Assembly: GCF_947497695.1 (NCBI RefSeq)
Contig: NZ_CANMHM010000006.1
Location: 86,773-150,772 of the forward strand
Direction of reading: 5' to 3'
Length of the DNA: 64,000 bases
From: an uncultured Polaribacter sp.
Lineage (GTDB): Bacteria > Bacteroidota > Bacteroidia > Flavobacteriales > Flavobacteriaceae
Shown: positions 44,155-52,827 of the stretch, piece after piece
Layout: each line of letters opens with the position of its first letter
Numbering within the stretch: position 1 is the stretch's first letter
Translations under genes and position numbers: made by a program
The notes under the pieces: generated by a model
Databases searched by the model: none
What the model was told of the DNA's origin: nothing
Seen by the model: the letters and a program-made list of their open reading frames with translations, nothing else

Positions 44155-44913
44155 TTAAATAAAAGACTCTTTAAATCTTTCAAAATGGCAGGTATATCCA
44201 TTTGGGTTTCTAACCAAATAATCTTGATGCTCTGGTTCTGCAGCCCAAAAAGTAGCAAAAGGCTCTAAGGTAGTTACAACTTTATCTTGCCATTTTTTCG
44301 AGGTATTTACAATAGCAATAATTTCTTCAGCTATTTTCTTTTCCTCTTCATTTTGATAAAATATTGCAGATCTATAGCTAGACCCTCTGTCATTTCCTTG
44401 TCTGTCTATAGTTGTAGGGTTGTGAATTCTAAAAAAATAATCTAAAATTTCTCTAAACGAAGTTTCGTTTTCATTGTAGGTAATTTCAATTGCTTCTGCA
44501 TGCCCAGGATGATTTCTGTAGGTAGGATTGCTGTTTTCTCCTCCTTGATACCCAACTTCTGTATCTAAAATTCCTGGTCTAACTCTAAATAATTCTTCCA
44601 TTCCCCAAAAACAACCTCCTGCAATATATGCTTTTTTATGTGTGTCCATTTCTATTTTTTTAGTAATTAATTGTACGTTTTTTAAAAAGTGAATTACTTT
44701 TTCTTGCGGCATTTCACAAGGTTTTAAGTATTCTTTTTTTGATGTAATATAATAGTTTAGGCTAATAAAATTTGTGCCTTCTAGTTCTTCTGCAAAAATT
44801 TTAAACGATTTACCTTTGTTGTAAATTTCCTTTAAAATACTATGTTTTTTATTGTTGTAAATACCTAATGAATGCCCAATAGGTATTTGTTGAATGTATT
44901 TTAAAAGGTTCAT
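44155..44913 (-). CDS. msrA: Peptide-methionine (S)-S-oxide reductase with N-terminal fused domain
   Basis: 252 residues. Residues about 89-252 are a complete Msr[16 protein letters not shown] (catalytic Cys), [51 protein letters not shown] and [12 protein letters not shown]. Residues 1-85 form a separate small domain ([46 protein letters not shown]) that I recall as a stand-alone protein in relatives. It reduces methionine-S-sulfoxide in proteins. An internal Met (MDTHKKA, 44649) would be an independent MsrA start. Confidence 0.9.
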   Translation of the reverse strand: MNLLKYIQQIPIGHSLGIYNNKKHSILKEIYNKGKSFKIFAEELEGTNFISLNYYITSKKEYLKPCEMPQEKVIHFLKNVQLITKKIEMDTHKKAYIAGGCFWGMEELFRVRPGILDTEVGYQGGENSNPTYRNHPGHAEAIEITYNENETSFREILDYFFRIHNPTTIDRQGNDRGSSYRSAIFYQNEEEKKIAEEIIAIVNTSKKWQDKVVTTLEPFATFWAAEPEHQDYLVRNPNGYTCHFERFKESFI

Positions 44914-44928
44914 TATTTCATTTCATTT

Positions 44929-45016
44929 GGGCGTTCCCTAAAGGTCGGGCTTTCATTACTCGCTTTTTTTGAGAAAAACAAAAAAGAGCTCAAACAGACC
45001 ATTCAATCCCTAACGC
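44929..45016 (-). repeat. GC-richer dispersed-repeat-like element with nested pairing
   Basis: Between selO and msrA. On the minus strand it begins GCGTTAGGGATTG, includes GAGCTCTTTTTTG pairing with CAAAAAAAGCGAG, and ends with CCCGACCTTTAGGGAACGCCC-like text whose AACGC can close on the initial GCGTT. It is non-coding and clearly unlike the surrounding AT-rich DNA. From memory, near-identical blocks recur in other Flavobacteriaceae genomes; that needs a search. Confidence 0.5.
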
Positions 45017-45042
45017 AAATCCGTTATTAGTAATAAATTTTG

Positions 45043-46599
45043 CTAAGAACTACAAGATAACATAGAGCAACCCACTTTATTTCTTGCCCATTCAGGCCTT
45101 TTAGCAAACCATTTTTGGCGTTCTGGTTGTTCTGCATAAGGGTTTTTTAAAAGCTGAAAAAGTTCGTCAATTAAATTGTAATTTCCTTTATCTGCATCAT
45201 CAATTGCTAATTGAGACATGTAATTACGCAACACATATTTAGGGTTTATAGCATTCATTTTAACTTTTCTTTCTTCAGATGAAATACGTTCTATTTTAAG
45301 TCTGTTTTCATATTTTTTAAACCAGTTGTTCCATTTGTTTTTTACATCCTCAGAGATATCCTCTACATTATAAAATGCACCTTTTACAATTTCAAAACCC
45401 GTTTTTTCATCAACAAAACTACTTAAATTCCGAAAGAAAATGGTCATGTCTGTTTCTACCAATTGCAAAGTTTCTTCTAAATCTTGGGTTAATTTGGCAT
45501 CTTCTTCATCCGAAGTAAAAAGACCTAATTTAGATTGCATCATTTGTAAAGATTGTACTTCAAAACTTGCTTTATATTGTTCTAAAATTTTATTTAACGG
45601 GGCAACTTCTTCAATAATTGGGTATAACGCATTTGCTAGTTGGTACAAATTCCAAAGTCCAATATTAGGTTGGTTGCCATATCTGTAGCGTTTGTGTTGT
45701 CTGTCTGTTGTGTTTGGTGTCCAACCAAAATCAAAGCCTTCTAGCCAACCATAAGGTCCAAAATCTATGGTTAAACCAAGAATAGACATGTTATCTGTAT
45801 TCATTACTCCATGCACAAAACCTACTCTTTGCCAATGAATAATCATCTCTAAAGTACGTTCTGAAACTTCTTTAAAAAAGTTAATGTAGGTTTCTTTAGA
45901 AGGCTTTCCTAAATGAGCAAAATGCTGTTGAATGGTATAATCTACCAAAATCTTTAAATTTTTTACATCTTTTCTAGCTGTAAAAATTTCAAAATTACCA
46001 AAACGTAAAAAACTTGGCGAAATTCTAGCAACAATGGCACCTTTTTCATAAGCAGGGTTTCCATTGTATAAAACATCACGTAAAACGTTATCACCAGACA
46101 AGCTTAAAGACAAAGATCTTGTGGTTGGCACGCCTAAATAAAACATGGCTTCTGCACATAAATACTCTCTAATAGAAGATCGTAAAACTGCTAAACCATC
46201 TGCAGTTCTAGAATAAGGAGTTTCTCCTGCACCTTTTAATTGAACTTTCCAGTTTTTATTTTGATGTTCAACTTCAAATAAATTAATGGCTCTACCATCT
46301 CCTAATTGTCCTGCCCAATTGCCAAATTGATGTCCTCCATAACACATGGCAAAAGGTGTTGTTTTGGGATAAATTTCATTGCCTGTTACAACGTTTTTAA
46401 AAAACTCTGATTGTGTTTCTTCTTCAGATATATTTAACTCAGCAGCCATTTCAGGAGAAATGTGCAGCACTTGTGGCATTGCAGTTTTTTTAGGATTTGC
46501 AAAAGAATAAACTGCATTTTCTACTTGTCTTCTAGAATTTTCTAAATTAGAATCTGCTGGTAAATTTTCTATAAATGTATTTTTTATGTTTAGCTGCAT
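45043..46599 (-). CDS. selO: Protein adenylyltransferase SelO
   Basis: 518 residues. The inverted pseudokinase motifs are all here: YGGHQFGNWAGQLGDGRA, LKGAGETPYSRTADGLAVLR, SSIREYLCAEAM, VHGVMNTDNMSI and DFGPYGWLEGF. SelO moves AMP from ATP to Ser/Thr/Tyr of redox proteins such as glutaredoxin and helps survival under oxidative stress. The protein ends CSMLSCSS: the third-last residue is Cys, the place where eukaryotic SelO carries selenocysteine. A glutaredoxin-like gene lies 11 bp upstream and msrA/msrB flank it, a fitting context. Confidence 0.95.
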   Translation of the reverse strand: MQLNIKNTFIENLPADSNLENSRRQVENAVYSFANPKKTAMPQVLHISPEMAAELNISEEETQSEFFKNVVTGNEIYPKTTPFAMCYGGHQFGNWAGQLGDGRAINLFEVEHQNKNWKVQLKGAGETPYSRTADGLAVLRSSIREYLCAEAMFYLGVPTTRSLSLSLSGDNVLRDVLYNGNPAYEKGAIVARISPSFLRFGNFEIFTARKDVKNLKILVDYTIQQHFAHLGKPSKETYINFFKEVSERTLEMIIHWQRVGFVHGVMNTDNMSILGLTIDFGPYGWLEGFDFGWTPNTTDRQHKRYRYGNQPNIGLWNLYQLANALYPIIEEVAPLNKILEQYKASFEVQSLQMMQSKLGLFTSDEEDAKLTQDLEETLQLVETDMTIFFRNLSSFVDEKTGFEIVKGAFYNVEDISEDVKNKWNNWFKKYENRLKIERISSEERKVKMNAINPKYVLRNYMSQLAIDDADKGNYNLIDELFQLLKNPYAEQPERQKWFAKRPEWARNKVGCSMLSCSS

Positions 46600-46610
46600 T
46601 CGTTTTCTTT

Positions 46611-46847
46611 TTACAAGTGTTTTAGTCCTCTTGTTAATTCTTCATCAGAAGGATTTCTAAACTTTTTACTATGAATTGTAATAGTTGGGAAATTAAGTTT
46701 CTTGTTTTGATATAAGTTACGTAATTCTTCTGCAAAAGCTTCATTTTTTTCTACATCTAAAAACACGTAGTTGAAACTACGTGTTTCTAAAAAAGTTTTA
46801 TAATATTGTGTTTTATGGCATCTTTCTGCTCCATATAATTTAATCAT
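46611..46847 (-). CDS. Small glutaredoxin-like protein
   Basis: 78 residues from the ATG at 46847; a longer open frame upstream only re-reads the msrB 3' end in another frame. IKLYGAERCHKTQYYKTFLE has the glutaredoxin strand and a CHKT active site (one Cys, no CxxC), FNYVFLDVEKNEAFAEELRNLY the next helix, and NFPTITIHSKKFRNPSDEEL the cis-Pro TVP-like block (FPTI). It should act as a monothiol reductant or binding partner. ATG overlaps the msrB stop by 8 bp; selO follows, so the SelO target may be its own operon neighbour. Confidence 0.8.
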   Translation of the reverse strand: MIKLYGAERCHKTQYYKTFLETRSFNYVFLDVEKNEAFAEELRNLYQNKKLNFPTITIHSKKFRNPSDEELTRGLKHL

Positions 46848-47301
46848 TTTTTGCAGCTTTTTCAAGTTGCATCGATTCAGAATTAATACAGTAACGCAAT
46901 CCACTTGGTTCTGGACCATCAGGAAAAACATGACCTAAATGGGCACCACAATTGTTACACATCACTTCAACTCTAACCATACCAAAAGAATTATCTTTGT
47001 GGTATTTAATGGCGTTTTCTTTAATAGGTTGTGTAAAACTTGGCCAACCAGTACCTGAACTAAATTTTATGGTGGAATCAAAAAGTGGATTGTTACAACA
47101 AATGCAGTTGTATTGTCCTTCATCATAAACACTGCATAATGCACCACTATTTGGTCTTTCTGTACCTTTTTCTCTTGTAATTCTATATTGCTCTTCTGTT
47201 AATTGAGCCTTCCATTCAGTTTCAGGTTTCTCTACTCTTTTATCTGGAGTTGGGTTTCCTTTTACACTAAAATTGATAATTTCTTTCCAAGTAAGCATCA
47301 T
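46840..47301 (-). CDS. msrB: Peptide-methionine (R)-S-oxide reductase
   Basis: 153 residues from the ATG at 47301 (next ATG at 47298 also possible; the open frame upstream to 47367 is Lys-rich leader). LTEEQYRITREKGTERPNSG, YNCICCNNPLFDS (first zinc CxxC-type pair), FSSGTGWPSF, VMCNNCGAHLGHVFPDGP (second pair) and RYCINSESM (catalytic Cys) are all intact. It reduces the R-epimer of methionine sulfoxide. First gene of the repair cluster. Confidence 0.95.
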   Translation of the reverse strand: MMLTWKEIINFSVKGNPTPDKRVEKPETEWKAQLTEEQYRITREKGTERPNSGALCSVYDEGQYNCICCNNPLFDSTIKFSSGTGWPSFTQPIKENAIKYHKDNSFGMVRVEVMCNNCGAHLGHVFPDGPEPSGLRYCINSESMQLEKAAKND

Positions 47302-47494
47302 TTGTTTTTCTTTTTTAAGTTCTTGTTTTATTACAATTAGCTGTTTTTTTTTTAGATATAAAAACACCTATAATCTTACAAATAATTCTTAATTTGTAGG
47401 CTAATGAAAGTAACACCTAAATTTACGACGAATATTGATAAAGTTGTGAATCTAATTATCATTTCTTTTGATTCATTTATAAAATATTTTTACA

Positions 47495-48691
47495 ATGAGT
47501 AGTTTACTTGCAGATGCAGAAAAGTATGTTTTTAATCTTCTAAATAATGATTTAGATAGAAAATATGTGTATCATAATTTAGTGCACACACAAAGAGTAG
47601 TAGAAAAGACAAAAACACTTTTAGAAAATTTAAAAGTACCAGAAAATACTGCTGAAGATTTAGAGATTGCTGCTTGGTTTCATGATACTGGTTTTATAAA
47701 TGTTGCAGAAAACCATGAAAAAGAAAGTGCTAGAATTGCTAGTAAATTTTTACAAACCAACAATGTTGCTCAACAAAGAATTGATGCTATTTCTACTCTT
47801 ATTTTGGCAACTAAAGCAGGGCATCAACCTAAAAACGATTCAGAAAAAATAATTATGGATGCAGATTGTGCACACTTAGCCTCTAAAAGTTTTTTTGAAT
47901 ACACGTCTTTATTAAGAAAAGAATGGGAGTTGACAGGTTGCAAAAAAGTATCTGATATAGATTGGATAAAAGAAAATATAACTTTTTTTTCTGAACAACA
48001 TCAATTTTATACTGAATTTGCAATAAAAAATTGGACAAAAAGAAAAGAGAAAAATTTATCTAAATTGATAAAAAGTTTAAAAACAACTAAAGAAAATAAC
48101 AAAAAATTTAACCAGAAAGCAGAAGCATTATCTTTAAAAAAGCAAAAAGGAAATGTGCCAGAACGTGGCATAGAAACCATGTTTAGGGTTGCATTAAAAA
48201 ACCACATGACACTGAGTAATATTGCAGATACAAAAGCCAATATTTTACTGTCTGTAAACGCTATTATTGTTTCTTTAGCGTTGTCTAATCTATTACCAAA
48301 ATTAGACAACCCCTCTAACAGCTATTTAATTATACCGACTCTAATTTTTGTAGTATTTACAGTAGCGTCTATTATATTATCTATTTTAGCTACAAGACCA
48401 AACGTTACTGAAGGTAAGTTTACCAAAGAAGATGTTGCTAATAAAAAAGTAAATTTGCTATTTTTTGGAAATTTTCATCAAATGAAATTACCAGATTTTG
48501 AGTGGGGTATTTTAGAAATGATGAAAGATAAAGACTACTTATATGGCTCTTTAACTAAAGATTTATACTTTTTAGGATTGGTTTTAAATAGAAAATATAA
48601 AATATTAAGAGTTACCTATACCGTTTTTATGATTGGTATTATAGTTAGTGTGTTGGCTTTTGCAATATCTTTTAAAATGCAAGAAGTTTAA
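47495..48691 (+). CDS. HD-domain protein with Pycsar-type transmembrane effector domain (PycTM/DUF5706)
   Basis: 398 residues. The N-terminal 190 are an HD phosphohydrolase: YHNLVHTQRVVEKT, IAAWFHDTGFINV (HD pair about 65-66), ISTLILATKAGHQ and IIMDADCAHLAS. After a Lys-rich linker, residues about 235-398 show LSNIADTKANILLSVNAIIVS, two hydrophobic helices (LIIPTLIFVVFTVASIILSIL), LLFFGNFHQMKLPDFEWGI and a final helix (TVFMIGIIVSVLAFAI). This second part is the domain used by Pycsar phage-defence effectors, which break the membrane when bound by cCMP/cUMP. No cyclase is adjacent. Function here is inferred only. Confidence 0.8.
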   Translation: MSSLLADAEKYVFNLLNNDLDRKYVYHNLVHTQRVVEKTKTLLENLKVPENTAEDLEIAAWFHDTGFINVAENHEKESARIASKFLQTNNVAQQRIDAISTLILATKAGHQPKNDSEKIIMDADCAHLASKSFFEYTSLLRKEWELTGCKKVSDIDWIKENITFFSEQHQFYTEFAIKNWTKRKEKNLSKLIKSLKTTKENNKKFNQKAEALSLKKQKGNVPERGIETMFRVALKNHMTLSNIADTKANILLSVNAIIVSLALSNLLPKLDNPSNSYLIIPTLIFVVFTVASIILSILATRPNVTEGKFTKEDVANKKVNLLFFGNFHQMKLPDFEWGILEMMKDKDYLYGSLTKDLYFLGLVLNRKYKILRVTYTVFMIGIIVSVLAFAISFKMQEV

Positions 48692-48926
48692 AGTTTTAGA
48701 GTATCTGTTTTTTAGAATAACTCTTGTAGAGAAATGAAATTCACAACTGATAAATTTACACTTTTTATTATAAAAAAAGTATGTAATTTCTTCTATCGTA
48801 GATAAGACAAAAGAGGGTAAAAAATCAAAAAAAAAACACTTATAAATATAGTGTTGGTTTCTGTTTCTTAGTTCTTTTTTGTGTCTTCATTCTTATCAAA
48901 ATAGATTGATCATCAGTCAATAAATC

Positions 48927-51314
48927 TTAAACCTCAATTTCTTTCATTAAATCATTAAAAGTAATGGTGTTGTTTTCATCAAAATCAGTTTGGTAAATAA
49001 CTGCAACTCTTAATGCTTTTAAACCCGTTATTCCTTGTAAATCCTCTAAATTTAAGAATTCAATTTTACCCAATTGATTTTTTGATTGTAAATAATTGAT
49101 GTATTTTATGTACTCTAAAGCATCTTTGTCTTGAGAATATACAATGGCAATTTTACCAGGACATGTTAAACGTTCTGTAGTGTTTTTTATGTTGGCTTTG
49201 TCAATACGTTTTTTAATAATTTCGTATCTAATATTGTAGGCTCCATCAACATCAAATTTTTTTTCATCCATTCTAAACTTTATAGCCATTGAGTTGCTAT
49301 GCACTAAAATTAATGAGGCTACTTGTAAATCATGTGTCATGTTTTTACGTTCGTAATACGCTAAATTCTCCATTTGACAAGTAGTTTGTAATTGCCATAA
49401 ACGTAAGTTGTACAAATACAAACTATCAAAAGTTTTTGTTTTTGTAAGAGACTGACCAATATACATGTTATATTCTACACCATCTGTTTTGTATCGCTCA
49501 AAATAGTGAGGAAACATTTCTTGTGCTTGTTTTTGTTTATTGTCTATAAATTTTGCTAGTTTATCGTTTAACAGGGTAACACTGTCTTCATAGGCTTTTC
49601 TTTTTTCATAAACAACGTTTAGGTTTTTGTCTAAACGTTTCATGTAAATACTAACTTTCTCTGATAATTCTGTATTGATATCTTTTATATGGCTAAAAAC
49701 AGGGTAAATTTCTCTGTTTAAAAAATCTAAAATACTTACTTCATCACCAGCACTTAGCCCTTTTTTTACATCTTCTAAATAAGATGAAACTCTGTACATT
49801 AACTCATTGTAAATTGGTAGTTTTTCTGTTTTACAAGCATCTTTTAGAACTGTAATTGCTAAAGATAATTGGGTAGTTAAATCTTCTTTAATAGCAGTGT
49901 TTCTTGCTTCTGATGAGCCTTTTATATCACTTTGACCAAATAATGGATATACATCTTTAAACACAATTTCATCTAATTTTGCATTTTCGTTTGTTTGGTT
50001 TTCTGTTTGATATTTTTCTGCAGCTTCATAAAATCGCCATTTTACAGCACTATGAATAGCAGTATAATTTTCTTGAATAGTAGCTTCTAAAACGTTTTGA
50101 CGTTCTTCTGATGTTCTTTTAACAGCAGCTTCAAAAACAGGAACAATATCTTTTAATTTATTGATGGTTACAGAGTTTAATTCATAAGCTCTTGGAGACG
50201 CAATTTCTAACAAAGCCAAATTGCCATTAGTATCTGCTTTTATAGGAATGATTATGATACTTTTAATACCATAATCATTAAGATTTTTGTAAAAAGCATT
50301 TTTATTTGTGTAAATACCATACTCTTCAATATCAGAAATAATAAATGTTTCTTTGTTTTTAAAGAGTTTTTGAAGCATTGTATCACAAAAATAGCCTGAG
50401 TTACATTTAATTTCTGACTCTTTGTTTAAAATAATACTATTTGAGTTTTTTAAAACTGTTTTACAAATTTTTGTGTTTGTATTATCAAAAATAGAATACC
50501 CTAATTTTAAATCTTTAATGCTATAAAAATCTCTTAAGTTATTTTGAAGTTTAAAAATTAAACCATCACCTCCAGCTAATAAATTTGCTTTAATAGATGA
50601 TAACATTTCTTCTGAAGTAACATCAAACAAGTTAATTAAGCCAAAGCCTTTAAAGATATAGCTATTAGGAGGGAATTTTTGTTTCCATTTTTCTATATCA
50701 TCAAAACTGTTTAATAGTTCTTTAAAATCGTTTGGTGTTAGTTTTGGAGCATTTGCTGTAGGTGTAATTTCAGAAAAATCGGCATTAAAGGTAGCTCTAT
50801 AATACTTCATTGTACCAGTGTTTTTATCTGGAATATCAAAATAAAAAGGTCTTTTTACATCGATATTAAAATCATAAACAAGGCTTAAAATAAATGTACA
50901 ACTCATAATGTACATACTATCCTCTTCAAAATTTCTTGCTTTTAATTCGTAATCTTTACCCGCGTTTTTTAGGATGTTTTCAAAACGGTCTGTAAATTTA
51001 AAAGAGGTAAAGGAGAAAGGTATACTTGCTGCTTTTATTTCGTTTAGCAGTAAAGCTTCTGGGAATAAAGGTTCTAATAGTAAGTCTATTTGTTCTTTAT
51101 ACTTTTCTAATAGGGTATAATCAGAAAAACCTTCATTTAATTCATCGTAATTTTTAAACTGAGCAACCATTTTTAAAGCTGCACTATGAAAAGGATGATT
51201 TATAAATTCTTTTTTAGCGTATTTTTCAAATAAAACAAAAACTTTTTTAAAAGAAATGTTTAACTGAAGTGGTAACTCTATTTTTTCTGCTTTATTAGAT
51301 TCAATAATTTTCAT
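48927..51314 (-). CDS. GAF-like domain protein, unknown function
   Basis: 795 residues, cytoplasmic. The middle part (about 290-405) is GAF-like: LQKLFKNKETFIISDIEEYG, GIKSIIIIPIKADTNGNLALLEIASPRAYELN. N- and C-terminal parts are mostly helical (ENYTAIHSAVKWRFYEAAEKY, EVSILDFLNREIYPVFSHIKD), with a basic receiver-less end LEDLQGITGLKALRVAVIYQ. No output domain (kinase, cyclase, DNA-binding) is recognised. Similar proteins occur in Flavobacteriia. Convergent with the HD-PycTM gene; the 235-bp gap holds no recognised element. Confidence 0.6.
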   Translation of the reverse strand: MKIIESNKAEKIELPLQLNISFKKVFVLFEKYAKKEFINHPFHSAALKMVAQFKNYDELNEGFSDYTLLEKYKEQIDLLLEPLFPEALLLNEIKAASIPFSFTSFKFTDRFENILKNAGKDYELKARNFEEDSMYIMSCTFILSLVYDFNIDVKRPFYFDIPDKNTGTMKYYRATFNADFSEITPTANAPKLTPNDFKELLNSFDDIEKWKQKFPPNSYIFKGFGLINLFDVTSEEMLSSIKANLLAGGDGLIFKLQNNLRDFYSIKDLKLGYSIFDNTNTKICKTVLKNSNSIILNKESEIKCNSGYFCDTMLQKLFKNKETFIISDIEEYGIYTNKNAFYKNLNDYGIKSIIIIPIKADTNGNLALLEIASPRAYELNSVTINKLKDIVPVFEAAVKRTSEERQNVLEATIQENYTAIHSAVKWRFYEAAEKYQTENQTNENAKLDEIVFKDVYPLFGQSDIKGSSEARNTAIKEDLTTQLSLAITVLKDACKTEKLPIYNELMYRVSSYLEDVKKGLSAGDEVSILDFLNREIYPVFSHIKDINTELSEKVSIYMKRLDKNLNVVYEKRKAYEDSVTLLNDKLAKFIDNKQKQAQEMFPHYFERYKTDGVEYNMYIGQSLTKTKTFDSLYLYNLRLWQLQTTCQMENLAYYERKNMTHDLQVASLILVHSNSMAIKFRMDEKKFDVDGAYNIRYEIIKKRIDKANIKNTTERLTCPGKIAIVYSQDKDALEYIKYINYLQSKNQLGKIEFLNLEDLQGITGLKALRVAVIYQTDFDENNTITFNDLMKEIEV

Positions 51315-51388
51315 CGTTTATTTTTATAAAAACGTTTCTCTTTGAGTCGTTTTGTGTAAAATAAAGTTACAAAAAAAACTTTTAAAAT

Positions 51389-52699
51389 CTATTTCTGTCT
51401 AAAATAAATAGTAATTGGCACACCAGAAAAATCATAGATTTCTCTTAGTTTGTTTTCTAAAAAACGTTTGTAAGCATCTCTTACATATTGAGGTAAATTA
51501 CAAAAAAACACAAATTGAGGTGTTTGTGTAGGCAGTTGCATACAGTATTTTATCTTTACAAACTTCCCTTTTATTGCTGGAGGTGGAGAGCTTTTGATGA
51601 TTTCCAGCATTGTTTCATTAAATTTACTTGTTTGTATTTTTGTTTTTCTTTTTTGAAAAACTTCTACAGCTGTTTCTATTGCTTTAAACAAACGTTGTTT
51701 TGTTAAGGCAGATATAAAAACAATAGGTACATCTGTAAAAGGTTCTATTTGTTTTCTAACCATAGCTTCAAAATCACGTAAAGTATTGGTTTCTTTTTCA
51801 ACTAAATCCCATTTATTAATTAAAATAACAATTCCTTTTCTGTTTTTTTCTGCCAACCAAAAAATACTTTGATCTTGGCCTTCAAAACCACGAGTAGCAT
51901 CAACCACTAAAACAATCACATCAGAATATTCTATAGAACGTACAGCTCTCATTACAGAATAAAATTCTAAATCTTCTTTTACTTTCGATTTTTTACGGAT
52001 TCCTGCAGTATCAACTAAGTTAAAGTCGAAACCAAAACGATTGTATTTTGTATCAATAGAATCTCTTGTTGTGCCTGCAATATTGGTTACAATATTTCTA
52101 TCCTGTCCTATTAAGGCATTTATAAATGATGATTTACCAGCATTTGGTCGTCCAACAACAGCAAATCTTGGTAGTGTTTCTTGTTCTAAATCTACTTCTT
52201 CTAGTGCTGGCATTTCTGCAGCCAAAGCATCTAATAATTCTCCTGTTCCACTTCCATTAATAGAGGCAATTGTAAAATATTCTCCTAAACCTAAGTTATA
52301 AAATTCTATAGCATCTGGCTCTCTCATTGCATTGTCTACCTTATTTACTACCGTAAAAATTGGTTTTTTTACTTTGCGTAAAAGTTTTGCAACTTCAGAA
52401 TCCATTGGTGTAATACCATCTTCTACATTTACTACAAAAACAATTAAATCTGCTTCTTCTATGGCAAGGTTTACTTGTTTTCTAATTTCGCCTTCAAAAA
52501 TATCATCAGAACCAGTAATATAACCACCAGTGTCTATCACAGAAAATTCTTTTCCATTCCAGTCAGATTTTCCATAATGTCTATCTCTTGTAACTCCGCT
52601 TACAGAATCTACAATGGCTTCTCTTCTTTGAACCAACCTATTAAAAAGTGTCGATTTTCCTACATTTGGTCTTCCTACAATGGCAACAATGCTATTCAT
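51389..52699 (-). CDS. der: Ribosome-assembly GTPase Der (EngA)
   Basis: 436 residues from the ATG at 52699; the open frame reaches 52786 but the -7 box at 52718-52725 lies between. Two G domains in tandem: [22 protein letters not shown] and [32 protein letters not shown]; then a KH-like C-terminal domain ([20 protein letters not shown]). Der acts in 50S maturation and is essential in most bacteria. Confidence 0.96.
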   Translation of the reverse strand: MNSIVAIVGRPNVGKSTLFNRLVQRREAIVDSVSGVTRDRHYGKSDWNGKEFSVIDTGGYITGSDDIFEGEIRKQVNLAIEEADLIVFVVNVEDGITPMDSEVAKLLRKVKKPIFTVVNKVDNAMREPDAIEFYNLGLGEYFTIASINGSGTGELLDALAAEMPALEEVDLEQETLPRFAVVGRPNAGKSSFINALIGQDRNIVTNIAGTTRDSIDTKYNRFGFDFNLVDTAGIRKKSKVKEDLEFYSVMRAVRSIEYSDVIVLVVDATRGFEGQDQSIFWLAEKNRKGIVILINKWDLVEKETNTLRDFEAMVRKQIEPFTDVPIVFISALTKQRLFKAIETAVEVFQKRKTKIQTSKFNETMLEIIKSSPPPAIKGKFVKIKYCMQLPTQTPQFVFFCNLPQYVRDAYKRFLENKLREIYDFSGVPITIYFRQK

Positions 52700-52717
52700 T
52701 TGAATTGAAAATTTTTG

Positions 52718-52725
52718 CAAATATA
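52718..52725 (-). promoter_or_regulatory. -7 promoter box for der
   Basis: Minus strand TATATTTG matches TAnnTTTG 18 bases before the ATG and shows that the longer in-frame start is not used. Confidence 0.6.
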
Positions 52726-52775
52726 CAATATAAGCCTGTAAGAAAGATGCTAAAAATGAAGTCTTTAAAACAGCA

Positions 52776-52803
52776 AAAACCAGCAAAGTAATTTGCTGGT
52801 TTT
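52776..52803 (-). terminator. Terminator after the choice-of-anchor I gene
   Basis: Perfect arms AAAACCAGCAAA and TTTGCTGGTTTT with loop GTAA, followed on the minus strand by T-run. A 22-bp perfect palindrome (52810-52831, centre AAGTAATTACTT) overlaps the stop codon just before it. Confidence 0.85.
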
Positions 52804-52827
52804 AGGTTGCTAAAAAGTAATTACTTT

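Noticed and set aside
44929..45016. Short coding gene between selO and msrA
   Set aside because: No start with a leader and no open frame of reasonable length; pairing suggests a repeat or RNA element.
47495..51314. Complete Pycsar or CBASS defence operon
   Set aside because: No cyclase or nucleotidyltransferase gene next to the effector-like protein, and the GAF-like neighbour is convergent, not co-transcribed.
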